Source of the DNA: Pseudomonadota bacterium
GTDB taxonomy: Bacteria; CALINM01
NCBI GenBank assembly: GCA_026415985.1
Contig: JAOAGA010000026.1
Location: forward strand, 1-13,915
DNA length: 13,915 nt
Direction of reading: 5' to 3'
Position 1 is the stretch's first letter, and every line of letters begins with the position of its first letter. Position numbers and translations under genes: made by a program. This document shows positions 1 to 6,277 of this stretch, one piece after another. The notes beneath the pieces are model-generated. The model made no database searches. It had not been told where the DNA came from and saw nothing but the letters and a program-made list of their open reading frames with translations.

Positions 1-1053
1 AGACAGTCTGTAATCCCTGAAGTTTATATCGTCATAAAACTTTAGAACATCAAATACATTTTTCCATGGAAATACGTTTGTTCTTGGATCGGTTAAGCCG
101 ATCTTTTTGCTGAAATCGTCTTTCTCAAAGCCGGGATTACAGGCATATTCTACATGACACTGAGCACATTGCAGAACAGAATCTTTTTTCTTAAGTAAGC
201 CTATTTTTCTGTATCCCCTGAACTCAACCACATTCAAGGCATTTTTATCATTATTTTTACTATAGGGTCTGTCACCCTCTTTCTGAACCACTTCTATTAG
301 CGCATCTCTTATAATCCTGTGTTTTGCCGAGTGGGGATCATGACATTCAATACATCCTGCAGGGTTCTGAACATCTTTTATTACCTGCATTACATCTGAG
401 GTTCTGTCCCATTTTGCCTTAGGATTTTTCTCACCTAAATAGGCCCATTTTAATACCATATCGGAGGTTTTACAGGTCATACAGGTTGGGTTTGCCGCCC
501 GTGCCGTCTCAGGAAGGGTTTTCCCCGTATCAATAAGAATATCCCAGGCCTTTCCGTATTTTGTAATATCACTCCAGTTCTTATACTGAAATCTTCCACC
601 ATAGGCTCTGTCAACTGTAATGTGATCTATTAACATATATGGATGACTTCTTGGTTCTGCATGTTCTCTTGTAAAACCATGTCCTGAAAGAAGTTTATCA
701 AGTAAGGGTGCTCTGCCATCGGGTGTTGCCTTTTCTTTCTTTGCTCTTTTATGATAGTTTACCCCGAAAAATGAATCGTACTGATCTTTGTGACATTTAC
801 CACAGGCTTCCAAATCTAAGTTTGTAACTGGCTTAGTATCGGGATTACCCAAATGCTCCTTAATACCACTATGACATAATCCACAGTCTAATTTTGAATG
901 CTTTGACCCCTCCTTTAATGATTTAATCTCATTATGACACTGATAACATTGCTTCCCATCAATCTTTTCATTTGCAACCTCTTTCTTTGCCCCTATTGAA
1001 TATCCAGACAAACTAAAGAAGAATAACAACAATAAAATAAAATATTTCTTCAT
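1..1053 (-). CDS. Octaheme nitrite reductase (ONR/TvNiR type), N-terminal 351 residues, cut by window edge
   Basis: Read from an ATG at 1053 on the minus strand, the frame stays open to base 1, so the C-terminus is missing. It starts with a Sec signal peptide (KK, then a hydrophobic run, residues 4-20; likely cleavage near 22), so the product is periplasmic. Heme motifs are CYQCH (36-40), CGLCH (57-61), CGKCH (84-88), CMTCK (191-195), CIECH (234-238) and CAQCH (296-300). Three N-terminal CXXCH motifs before a CXXCK fourth heme is the octaheme nitrite reductase order. The lysine is the proximal ligand of the catalytic heme in NrfA and ONR. QCHVEY (298-303) is an NrfA-family signature and includes the probable active-site Tyr303. 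Cys305 gives the Tyr-x-Cys pair that is cross-linked in Thioalkalivibrio TvNiR. Arg135 (PRSHPYM) is the probable catalytic arginine. Hemes 7-8 should lie beyond the edge. Family activity is six-electron reduction of nitrite to ammonium, often also of sulfite or hydroxylamine. It lies downstream of a heme-sensor kinase/regulator pair. Confidence 0.9.
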   Translation of the reverse strand, partial: MKKYFILLLLFFFSLSGYSIGAKKEVANEKIDGKQCYQCHNEIKSLKEGSKHSKLDCGLCHSGIKEHLGNPDTKPVTNLDLEACGKCHKDQYDSFFGVNYHKRAKKEKATPDGRAPLLDKLLSGHGFTREHAEPRSHPYMLIDHITVDRAYGGRFQYKNWSDITKYGKAWDILIDTGKTLPETARAANPTCMTCKTSDMVLKWAYLGEKNPKAKWDRTSDVMQVIKDVQNPAGCIECHDPHSAKHRIIRDALIEVVQKEGDRPYSKNNDKNALNVVEFRGYRKIGLLKKKDSVLQCAQCHVEYACNPGFEKDDFSKKIGLTDPRTNVFPWKNVFDVLKFYDDINFRDYRLS

Positions 1054-1084
1054 CTTAACCCCCCTTTTTTGTTTCTTAATAAAA

Positions 1085-1112
1085 TTATTAGCAGGTTTTA
1101 AGAAATCTGCAA
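1085..1112 (-). promoter_or_regulatory. Possible core promoter of the octaheme nitrite reductase
   Basis: On the minus strand a poor -35 (TTGCAG, 1112-1107) is followed after 16 bases by TAATAA (1090-1085), about 30 bases before the ATG. The weak -35 with activator-like repeats directly upstream is typical of promoters activated by OmpR-family proteins. This was assigned by eye; the -10 could be shifted by one base. Confidence 0.35.
1091..1110. repeat. Imperfect inverted repeat inside the reductase promoter
   Basis: GCAGGTTT (1091-1098) and AAATCTGC (1103-1110) are complementary at 7 of 8 positions around a 4-base centre. The element covers the proposed -35/-10 spacer, so a bound dimeric regulator could block RNA polymerase. 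If transcription starts further upstream it could instead be a leader hairpin. I do not recognise it as a known FNR, NsrR or HcpR box. Confidence 0.4.
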
Positions 1113-1120
1113 GGTTAATG

Positions 1121-1150
1121 GATGTAAAAATTTGTAAAAGTTTGTAAATA
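1121..1150 (-). promoter_or_regulatory. Three tandem 10-bp direct repeats, probable OmpR-family operator
   Basis: TGTAAA occurs on the plus strand at 1123-1128, 1133-1138 and 1143-1148, exactly 10 bases apart (TTTACA reading toward the reductase). Copies 2 and 3 share the longer TTTGTAAA. Direct repeats at about one helical turn are the usual binding pattern of OmpR/PhoB-family regulators, which bind as head-to-tail dimers. The block ends 8 bases before the proposed -35 of the nitrite reductase and lies 38 bases past the stop codon of an OmpR-family regulator gene. That regulator is the obvious candidate binder, by inference. Confidence 0.6.
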
Positions 1151-1187
1151 AAGGGTGTCTTAAAAAACTTCTTAGAAATTTTTCTTC

Positions 1188-1880
1188 TTAAGAAATCTTT
1201 AACTTATAGCCCTTCTGGGGGACAGTAACTAAAAACTCAGGGTCTTCAGGGTTGTCTTCAATCTTTTCTCTTATATGACTTATGTGGACATCTATGGTTC
1301 TGCTCCATTGGTAAAGTTCCTTTTCTTTCCATAGAGCATTTTTTATCTCATTTCTCGTAACAACTTCGTTTGCCCTTCTTAAAAGATATTTAAAGAGCTC
1401 AAACTCTGTATATGTAAAAAAAACTTCTTTGTCTTTAAGCTTAACTTTTCTTTTTTCTTCATCAACAAAAATATCTTTAGGAGTAATAATATTATTTTTT
1501 TCTACATCTTCATCATATCTTCTCATGACCGCTTTTATTCTCGCAAGAAGCTCGGAAGTGTCAAAGGGTTTAACAACATAATCATCTGCTCCTAACTCTA
1601 AACCTAATATTTTGTCTGAAGTTCTGTCTTTTGCGGTGAGCATGATTACAGGAACCTTACTTTCCTTTCTGATTACCTGTATTATCTGAAAACCATCTAC
1701 ATCAGGAAGCATAACATCAAGTAAAACCAAAGCAAGAAGATCTTTATTCTCACGAAAAATATCGATACCCTTTAAACCACTCTCGGCGGTTAATACTTCA
1801 TAACCCTGAATTTTTAAAACCGCTGACAGAACCTCTCTGATGTCTTCTTCATCATCAATTATCAGTATTGTTTTTCCCAT
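1188..1880 (-). CDS. OmpR/PhoB-family response regulator
   Basis: This 230-residue protein has an N-terminal receiver (about 3-121) and a C-terminal winged helix (about 131-229). Receiver residues are intact: acidic pair Asp9/Asp10, phospho-acceptor Asp55 in LLDVMLPD, Thr82 and Lys104 in VKPF. The winged-helix part has the family hallmarks TYTEFELFKYL, a recognition helix around RTIDVHISHIREKIE (194-208), and a C-terminal GYKL hairpin. The gene starts 26 bases inside the end of the histidine kinase gene, with GAGGT ahead of its ATG, so the two are translationally coupled and almost certainly cognate. The next gene downstream is the octaheme nitrite reductase, with three 10-bp repeats in its promoter. 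I infer that this protein activates or represses that gene. Confidence 0.92.
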   Translation of the reverse strand: MGKTILIIDDEEDIREVLSAVLKIQGYEVLTAESGLKGIDIFRENKDLLALVLLDVMLPDVDGFQIIQVIRKESKVPVIMLTAKDRTSDKILGLELGADDYVVKPFDTSELLARIKAVMRRYDEDVEKNNIITPKDIFVDEEKRKVKLKDKEVFFTYTEFELFKYLLRRANEVVTRNEIKNALWKEKELYQWSRTIDVHISHIREKIEDNPEDPEFLVTVPQKGYKLKIS

Positions 1881-3405
1881 TTTCTACCTCAATCAGTGGA
1901 AGTTTTACAAAAAATGTTGTGCCTTTATTAATTTCAGTTTCAAACCATATCTCTCCGTTATGCATCTCTGTCACATATTTAGCAATATAAAGCCCCAAAC
2001 CTGTACCTTTTTCTCTGTTTTCTCTATCTCTGTGATAGAACTTATCAAAAACCTTTGTTTTATCTTCTTCTCTTATGCCAACACCCTCATCCCTCACCTT
2101 TATTAATGCAAAATTTTCTATTCTTTCAATATCTATAATAACTTCTCCCTCTGGCTTATTAAATTTTATTGCATTATGGATTAGATTTTCAAAAAGATAG
2201 TATAGCATCTCGTAACAGCCATATACCCAAAGGTCTACCGGACAATGTATTTTTATTTTATAGCCACCAAAACTCTGAATAATCTCTTCAATTAGCACTT
2301 TCAAACTAATTTTCTCATTAAGATTATCAGTAATCCCCATATCTAACTGAGCTGATTTCAGGATCTGATTAACAGCCCTTTTCAATGAAGAAACATTTCT
2401 TTTAAGAAGGTTTAAATATTTTTCCTCCTCAGAGCAACTTCCTTTCATAAGGAGATAATCAATACTTGTTGCTATCACCGTTAAAGGAGTTTTTAATTTA
2501 TGACCGATTTGTAAAAGAAAATCAGATTTTTTTTCATTTAGGCTTCTTAATTCTCTCGTTGCCTTTTCTATCTCTTCTTCCAAAATTTCCTTAATCTTTT
2601 TATCCTTTATTTTTGAATCTCTCAGGTTTTCAAAAAGAACAAGAAGTTCTGCCACATTAAATTCACTATCTTCAAGATTTTCATTACCCATAGCGTACTT
2701 GGCAAGTTTATTTATAGGATCTACAATAAACTTGCCGAGAAAAGACCAGAAGCCTAAAAATATTACTATATGAAAAAAGGTAAGTATGAGAAAAAAAAGA
2801 AACTTTGTATTTTTAAGCTTTAATAAAAGCTCATCGGAAGGAAGGAATATGCTCAACGCACCCCTGACATCACCGACATTATAGTTTTTGTGACATTTAA
2901 GGCAGGAATCTTCCACATAGAGTGGTATGATATATCTGAATGTTTTTCCAACCAAAGATGTCTTCTCGCTGATCTTTTTACTGTCAAAATCCAAGAGTGC
3001 TGATCTTTCAAACTCATCGGGGCTGTTTTTAGGATTAACTGCTTTCAGGCTTACAACCCTGAAATGAAAACCTTTCTCTTTCTCAGCCAATTTTGCTATC
3101 TCTCTTGTTACAAAGGCTGGATTCATTTTTACAAAGATTCTCCCCTTTTCATCAACAACATAGGGTTCTTCTAAAAATGGGTTGGGTTCAATATCCTTGT
3201 CTTTTTTTACTAAAACAGCACCATGCAGAGCTACCCATTTTCTTGTAATAAGTATTTGCTGGGCAAGAATCTTTGCAGTTGATTGTAACTCATTCAATAT
3301 TATTTTTTCATATCTTTCTGTTATAAAAAAATAGGAAAGCAGGTAAGAAAAAATAAAGATTAACAATAAAAAAGAAGTAATATAAAATTTAAGGTTTTTT
3401 TTCAT
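1855..3405 (-). CDS. Membrane histidine kinase with periplasmic c-type heme sensor domain (DUF3365/Tll0287-like)
   Basis: This 516-residue kinase has a TM helix near 8-27, a periplasmic domain (about 28-200), a second TM (about 201-222), a short linker with predicted helix (about 260-290), a HisKA domain and a HATPase domain. The periplasmic domain carries CLKCH (168-172), followed by NYNVGDVRGALSIFLP, the pattern of the DUF3365/Tll0287-like fold that binds one covalent heme. The HisKA motif is GHKLKTPL with His302. The N box is ENLIHNAIKF with Asn411, G1 is DEGVGI (439-444), and G2 is GTGLGLYI (467-474). Catalytic residues look complete. Covalent heme outside the membrane suggests sensing of redox potential or a ligand such as NO or nitrite. 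The start lacks a clear Shine-Dalgarno sequence. The 62-base gap upstream holds a GGTTA direct repeat at 13-base pitch (3450-3467) and AT-rich sequence that might be a weak internal promoter. Confidence 0.9.
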   Translation of the reverse strand: MKKNLKFYITSFLLLIFIFSYLLSYFFITERYEKIILNELQSTAKILAQQILITRKWVALHGAVLVKKDKDIEPNPFLEEPYVVDEKGRIFVKMNPAFVTREIAKLAEKEKGFHFRVVSLKAVNPKNSPDEFERSALLDFDSKKISEKTSLVGKTFRYIIPLYVEDSCLKCHKNYNVGDVRGALSIFLPSDELLLKLKNTKFLFFLILTFFHIVIFLGFWSFLGKFIVDPINKLAKYAMGNENLEDSEFNVAELLVLFENLRDSKIKDKKIKEILEEEIEKATRELRSLNEKKSDFLLQIGHKLKTPLTVIATSIDYLLMKGSCSEEEKYLNLLKRNVSSLKRAVNQILKSAQLDMGITDNLNEKISLKVLIEEIIQSFGGYKIKIHCPVDLWVYGCYEMLYYLFENLIHNAIKFNKPEGEVIIDIERIENFALIKVRDEGVGIREEDKTKVFDKFYHRDRENREKGTGLGLYIAKYVTEMHNGEIWFETEINKGTTFFVKLPLIEVENGKNNTDN

Positions 3406-3467
3406 TGTTTAAATTTATAATTTAGACAGATATAACTAAAGAAAAACTCTAACCTGAATGATTAACC

Positions 3468-3875
3468 CTAAGTTTTGATATTCCTGAGAAAATCCCCGAT
3501 AGCCTTGTCTGTCTTTCTTATATGGTTTATTAACCATTTTATTAATAAGTCGTTGAGTTTAAAGGTAGCCAGAAGCATCTCATTTTTGCTTAGATGATCT
3601 TCCTTAATTTTATTAAAGGTTTCAAGAAAATATTTATGTTCTTTTCTATGGGTCTCAATATCAGGATAATTATATACCTGCATATACTGCTCTTCTGTTG
3701 AGAAATGAAAAACTACATATTTTTCTAAAAATTTAACTATATCATTTATAGCGGTTCCCCCTTTTCCCTCCTTACAGGCATCAAAGAGCTCATTAATCTT
3801 GTTTATTAACTCTTTGTGTTGTTCATCAATCTTCTGAACATTTACAGATAAATCATCATTCCAGCTAATTGACAT
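3468..3875 (-). CDS. Bacteriohemerythrin, single-domain
   Basis: This 135-residue protein is a complete, free-standing hemerythrin domain. All seven diiron ligands of the family are in place: His20 (DEQH), His57 and Glu61 (FHFSTEE), His76 and His80 (ETHRKEH), His118 and Asp123 (NHIRKTD). Hemerythrins reversibly bind O2 at a non-heme diiron centre; bacterial ones act in O2 delivery, sensing or scavenging, and some react with NO. The protein is cytoplasmic (no signal peptide). A strong GAGGAG lies upstream of the ATG. The gene is 21 bases downstream of the REC-TPR gene and appears to be the last gene of the tightly packed signalling operon. Its place among sensor genes suggests a sensory or buffering role rather than simple storage. 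Confidence 0.93.
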   Translation of the reverse strand: MSISWNDDLSVNVQKIDEQHKELINKINELFDACKEGKGGTAINDIVKFLEKYVVFHFSTEEQYMQVYNYPDIETHRKEHKYFLETFNKIKEDHLSKNEMLLATFKLNDLLIKWLINHIRKTDKAIGDFLRNIKT

Positions 3876-3896
3876 AAAAAACTCCTCATAATCTTT

Positions 3897-4970
3897 TTAA
3901 TAGCTACTTTGGTTGGTAATCTTATCCAGTTTTTTTTGTAAAATATCTATGTTAACATCTAATATCTTATCATCTGGTTTAATTTTCTTGGCTTCAAGCC
4001 ACAGTTCCAATGCCTCTTTGTAATGCCCTGTCCTGTAAAGTTCGAAGCCCTCCTCAAGTAAAACATTAAAATCTTTACCATCCTTTTTGTTTTCACTTAT
4101 CTTGGCTGTAATCTTTTCCTTAATTTTATTTTCAAGACTTCTGTGAAGCTCCTCTATATCTTTTATCACCTTGGCATCTTCCAACCCGTCTTCTATCTTT
4201 TTAGTAAGCTTATCTATAATCTTTCCACCCAGATCAGCAATTGACTGAATGTGTAAATAGGGATAGTTTGCTACTTCAGTTTGAATTGTTATTACTTTAT
4301 CTTTGATATTTATCTTCGATAAAAGCCCTTTCATCTTAACTGAACTGGAAATACTTTTTTTATAAAGTTTATCACTCCCTACGGGGCTTTGAGAAAAAAT
4401 TATCTTTCCTGCAGAGTTTAATATCTTGGCATTTAGCTCTTCGCTTAGTTTGCCTTCGGAAATCTGATATGTTTCATACATATCATTGTTTACCAGAGTT
4501 AACTGGGTATTGTAAAACTCATTTGAAAGTATCTTTAATATTTTTTCCCTATCGGAATTTGCTAAATCAATACTTATTTTAGATTTTCTCTTTTGCTTGA
4601 CATACTCAATTGCCTTTTCAATCTTAACGGACAAAACCTTTTCAGAAACTGGCTTTATAAGATAATCATAAGCATAATCTGCAAGTAAACTGCTTATTTT
4701 TTCTGGATCATCTACAGATGAGAGAAATATAATGACTGTATCTCTGTAACTGTATAACTCCCTGTAATTCTTTGCAAACTCAATCCCATCAATCTCTGGC
4801 ATCATGACGTCACAGATTATTACCTCTGGCTCTTCACTATCTAACTCAATAAGAGCTGTCTTTGCACTGGAAAAACATTTTACCCTATAACTATCTTTTA
4901 AAAGGGATTCCAAAAAAAATAGGACGTCTTCTGAATCATCTATACAGTAAACTAATTCCTTAACTTCCAA
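3897..4970 (-). CDS. Response regulator with unfamiliar middle region and TPR-like C-terminus
   Basis: This 357-residue protein begins with a receiver (about 4-125): Asp11/Asp12, phospho-acceptor Asp54 (IICDVMMPE), Ser84/Ser85, and Lys106 in IKPVS. There is no DNA-binding, GGDEF or HD output. Residues 150-260 form a region I do not recognise, with a strand-rich segment ITIQTEVANYPYLHIQSIAD (227-246). Residues 262-298 are charged and probably helical or coiled. Residues 301-349 resemble one TPR plus capping helix (EEGFELYRTGHYKEALELW). The likely role is a phosphorylation-controlled scaffold for protein contacts. The start is a TTG with GGAG seven bases upstream; no ATG or GTG lies near the receiver N-terminus. 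It overlaps the upstream gene by 11 bases. Confidence 0.8.
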   Translation of the reverse strand: MEVKELVYCIDDSEDVLFFLESLLKDSYRVKCFSSAKTALIELDSEEPEVIICDVMMPEIDGIEFAKNYRELYSYRDTVIIFLSSVDDPEKISSLLADYAYDYLIKPVSEKVLSVKIEKAIEYVKQKRKSKISIDLANSDREKILKILSNEFYNTQLTLVNNDMYETYQISEGKLSEELNAKILNSAGKIIFSQSPVGSDKLYKKSISSSVKMKGLLSKINIKDKVITIQTEVANYPYLHIQSIADLGGKIIDKLTKKIEDGLEDAKVIKDIEELHRSLENKIKEKITAKISENKKDGKDFNVLLEEGFELYRTGHYKEALELWLEAKKIKPDDKILDVNIDILQKKLDKITNQSSY

Positions 4971-5502
4971 TCTCTTTCTCCAGCATCTTTGTTGATATAA
5001 TTATTTCCTCTTTCTCAAGAACAGATTGTGGCATGATATAAATCACAGTATAATTGCTTCCTTTTACCTCAAACTGCTTCACCACTAACTTATCAAAGCT
5101 ATTTATCTCAAAGGTTATATAATCAAGGGAGTAATTTGGAAACAGTCTGTTAAATTTATCTCTCATCTCAATTATGATAGAAGAAACGGCGCTTAATAAC
5201 TCAGGGTCATTGACATTGTGGTAAGCGAGAGGTAATCCCGCCGAATCAGTAATGAGCCCAAGTTTAAAACCAGCTCTCAGGCATGTCTTTTTCAAAATCT
5301 CCGTTAATCTGTCCTCTTTATAGGTTAAACCGGTTAAATCGATTGATTTCTCTTCTTTGACAATGTAAACTTGTTCTGGCTTAACCTGCTCGGTTTCCGC
5401 CTCCTCTATGAGAACTTCCGCAGAAACAGCTCTCTGTCTCGGACTCTTTATAAATTTCTCGAAATATTTTTTTGCTTCATTAATCTCAAAATAGTTCAGC
5501 AT
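4960..5502 (-). CDS. Roadblock/LC7-like protein with N-terminal extension (divergent)
   Basis: This 180-residue protein has a charged N-terminal extension (about 1-60, including a Glu/Val-rich low-complexity stretch) and a roadblock-like domain at about 65-178. Supporting residues are GLITDSAGLPLAY (82-94), the long helix ELLSAVSSIIIEM (101-113), and the strand pair YITFEINSFDKLVVKQFEVKG followed by YTVIYIMP. That matches the beta-alpha-beta-beta-beta-alpha order of MglB/roadblock folds. It differs strongly from the canonical roadblock protein encoded at 10919-11287. Roadblock proteins in bacteria bind or activate MglA-type GTPases or act as dimeric scaffolds; no such GTPase is visible here. 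The gene overlaps the ParA gene by 17 bases and the REC-TPR gene by 11, so it is made with them and is a likely partner. The family call is from pattern, not a profile search. Confidence 0.72.
   Translation of the reverse strand: MLNYFEINEAKKYFEKFIKSPRQRAVSAEVLIEEAETEQVKPEQVYIVKEEKSIDLTGLTYKEDRLTEILKKTCLRAGFKLGLITDSAGLPLAYHNVNDPELLSAVSSIIIEMRDKFNRLFPNYSLDYITFEINSFDKLVVKQFEVKGSNYTVIYIMPQSVLEKEEIIISTKMLEKEIGS
4978..4981 (-). promoter_or_regulatory. Ribosome binding site deciding a TTG start
   Basis: GGAG (minus strand, 4981-4978) lies seven bases before the TTG at 4970. It supports the rare start codon of the REC-TPR gene, which otherwise has no initiator before its receiver domain. Confidence 0.6.
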
Positions 5503-6277
5503 AGTCTTTATCTACCTCTTCATTTTTTTCTCTCTCAAGAAGCTCCAAGGCTAACTCGAAATAATCCCTTTTTGCATCGAAGTTTCTGCTCAAAAGAAAT
5601 TGCGGAACTCCTTTAATATTTGAAGTCTCAAAATCTTCTGAATAGGCTATCATCTTTTTAAAAATCAGCTCTTCGGGGATTATCTTTTTTAACTCCTGAA
5701 GCATATTCTTTTCCTGCTCGGTGCCTCTGTACATAGTAATCAGAATACCGTCCAAGGCAAGTCCGCTGTTCTTTTCTGCCCTTATCTTATCCATAACCTT
5801 GAAAACAAGAGGAAAAGATTTAATAGATAAGATTTTTAAAGTAGTTGGTATTATAACGGAATCAGAGACACTCATATAGGTATATAATAATGAGTTCATT
5901 GAGTAGGATGAATCAATTATAATATAATCAAAAAATTCCTTTAGTTTATTTATAACAATTTTAATCAGCTCAAGTTGCTTCTCGTCTTCAAAACACTCAA
6001 AATCATCACTTTCAAGATTACCAATGCCCAAAACACCAAAATTTTTATTCTTTGCATATAGAATTACCTCATTAAGTTTCGCCTCTTTCTTAATAACATT
6101 GATTAATCCTCTAAGGGTCTTATCTCTGAGATTCACTGACATTGATATTCCACCCTGAGGATCTCCGTCAAAAACAAGAACCCTTTTACCGATAATACTT
6201 AGACAATAACCTAAGTTTAAAACAGTTGTTGTCTTTCCAACACCACCTTTTGCGCTTGTAACTAATATTGTCTTCAC
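5486..6277 (-). CDS. ParA/MinD-family ATPase, orphan
   Basis: This 263-residue SIMIBI-class ATPase has a deviant Walker A, KGGVGKTT (10-17), with signature Lys10 and P-loop Lys15. Next come FDGDPQGG (36-43, ParA-type Asp-x-Asp-Pro-Gln) and Walker B YIIIDSS (118-124, Asp122). The usual DCPP or DTPP after Walker B is replaced by DSSYS. Such ATPases dimerise on ATP and position DNA, chemoreceptor arrays, flagella or other cargo. No ParB, parS-like repeat or replication gene is nearby, so plasmid or chromosome segregation is unlikely. The position between a REC-DUF4388 and a roadblock gene suggests positioning of a signalling complex, by inference. The start is GTG, forming a GTGA overlap with the upstream stop and preceded by GGTGAGG. 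It has no extended N-terminal HTH region, as in the small ParA type. Confidence 0.88.
   Translation of the reverse strand: MKTILVTSAKGGVGKTTTVLNLGYCLSIIGKRVLVFDGDPQGGISMSVNLRDKTLRGLINVIKKEAKLNEVILYAKNKNFGVLGIGNLESDDFECFEDEKQLELIKIVINKLKEFFDYIIIDSSYSMNSLLYTYMSVSDSVIIPTTLKILSIKSFPLVFKVMDKIRAEKNSGLALDGILITMYRGTEQEKNMLQELKKIIPEELIFKKMIAYSEDFETSNIKGVPQFLLSRNFDAKRDYFELALELLEREKNEEVDKDYAELF

Noticed and set aside
1-1053. Pentaheme NrfA
   Set aside because: Three CXXCH motifs precede the CXXCK heme, whereas NrfA has CXXCK as its first motif; the order and the Tyr-x-Cys pair fit octaheme nitrite reductase.
1161-1200. Possible terminator after the OmpR regulator (palindrome TTCTTAAGAA at 1185-1194 and a related repeat near 1170)
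   Set aside because: The possible stems are short and almost entirely A/T, and the palindrome overlaps the stop codon; too weak to call a terminator, so read-through into the nitrite reductase stays possible.
1840-2106. Plus-strand open frame inside the heme-sensor kinase and regulator genes
   Set aside because: It lies opposite well-supported catalytic domains, encodes a Phe/Ser/Ile-rich peptide without motifs, and is a by-product of AT-rich antisense sequence.
5371-5616. Plus-strand open frame across the junction of the ParA and divergent roadblock genes
   Set aside because: Antisense to two overlapping, well-supported genes; its product has no recognisable features.
5486-6277. Plasmid or chromosome partition locus
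   Set aside because: The ATPase is ParA-like, but there is no ParB gene, no parS-like repeats and no replication gene; it is embedded in a signalling operon.
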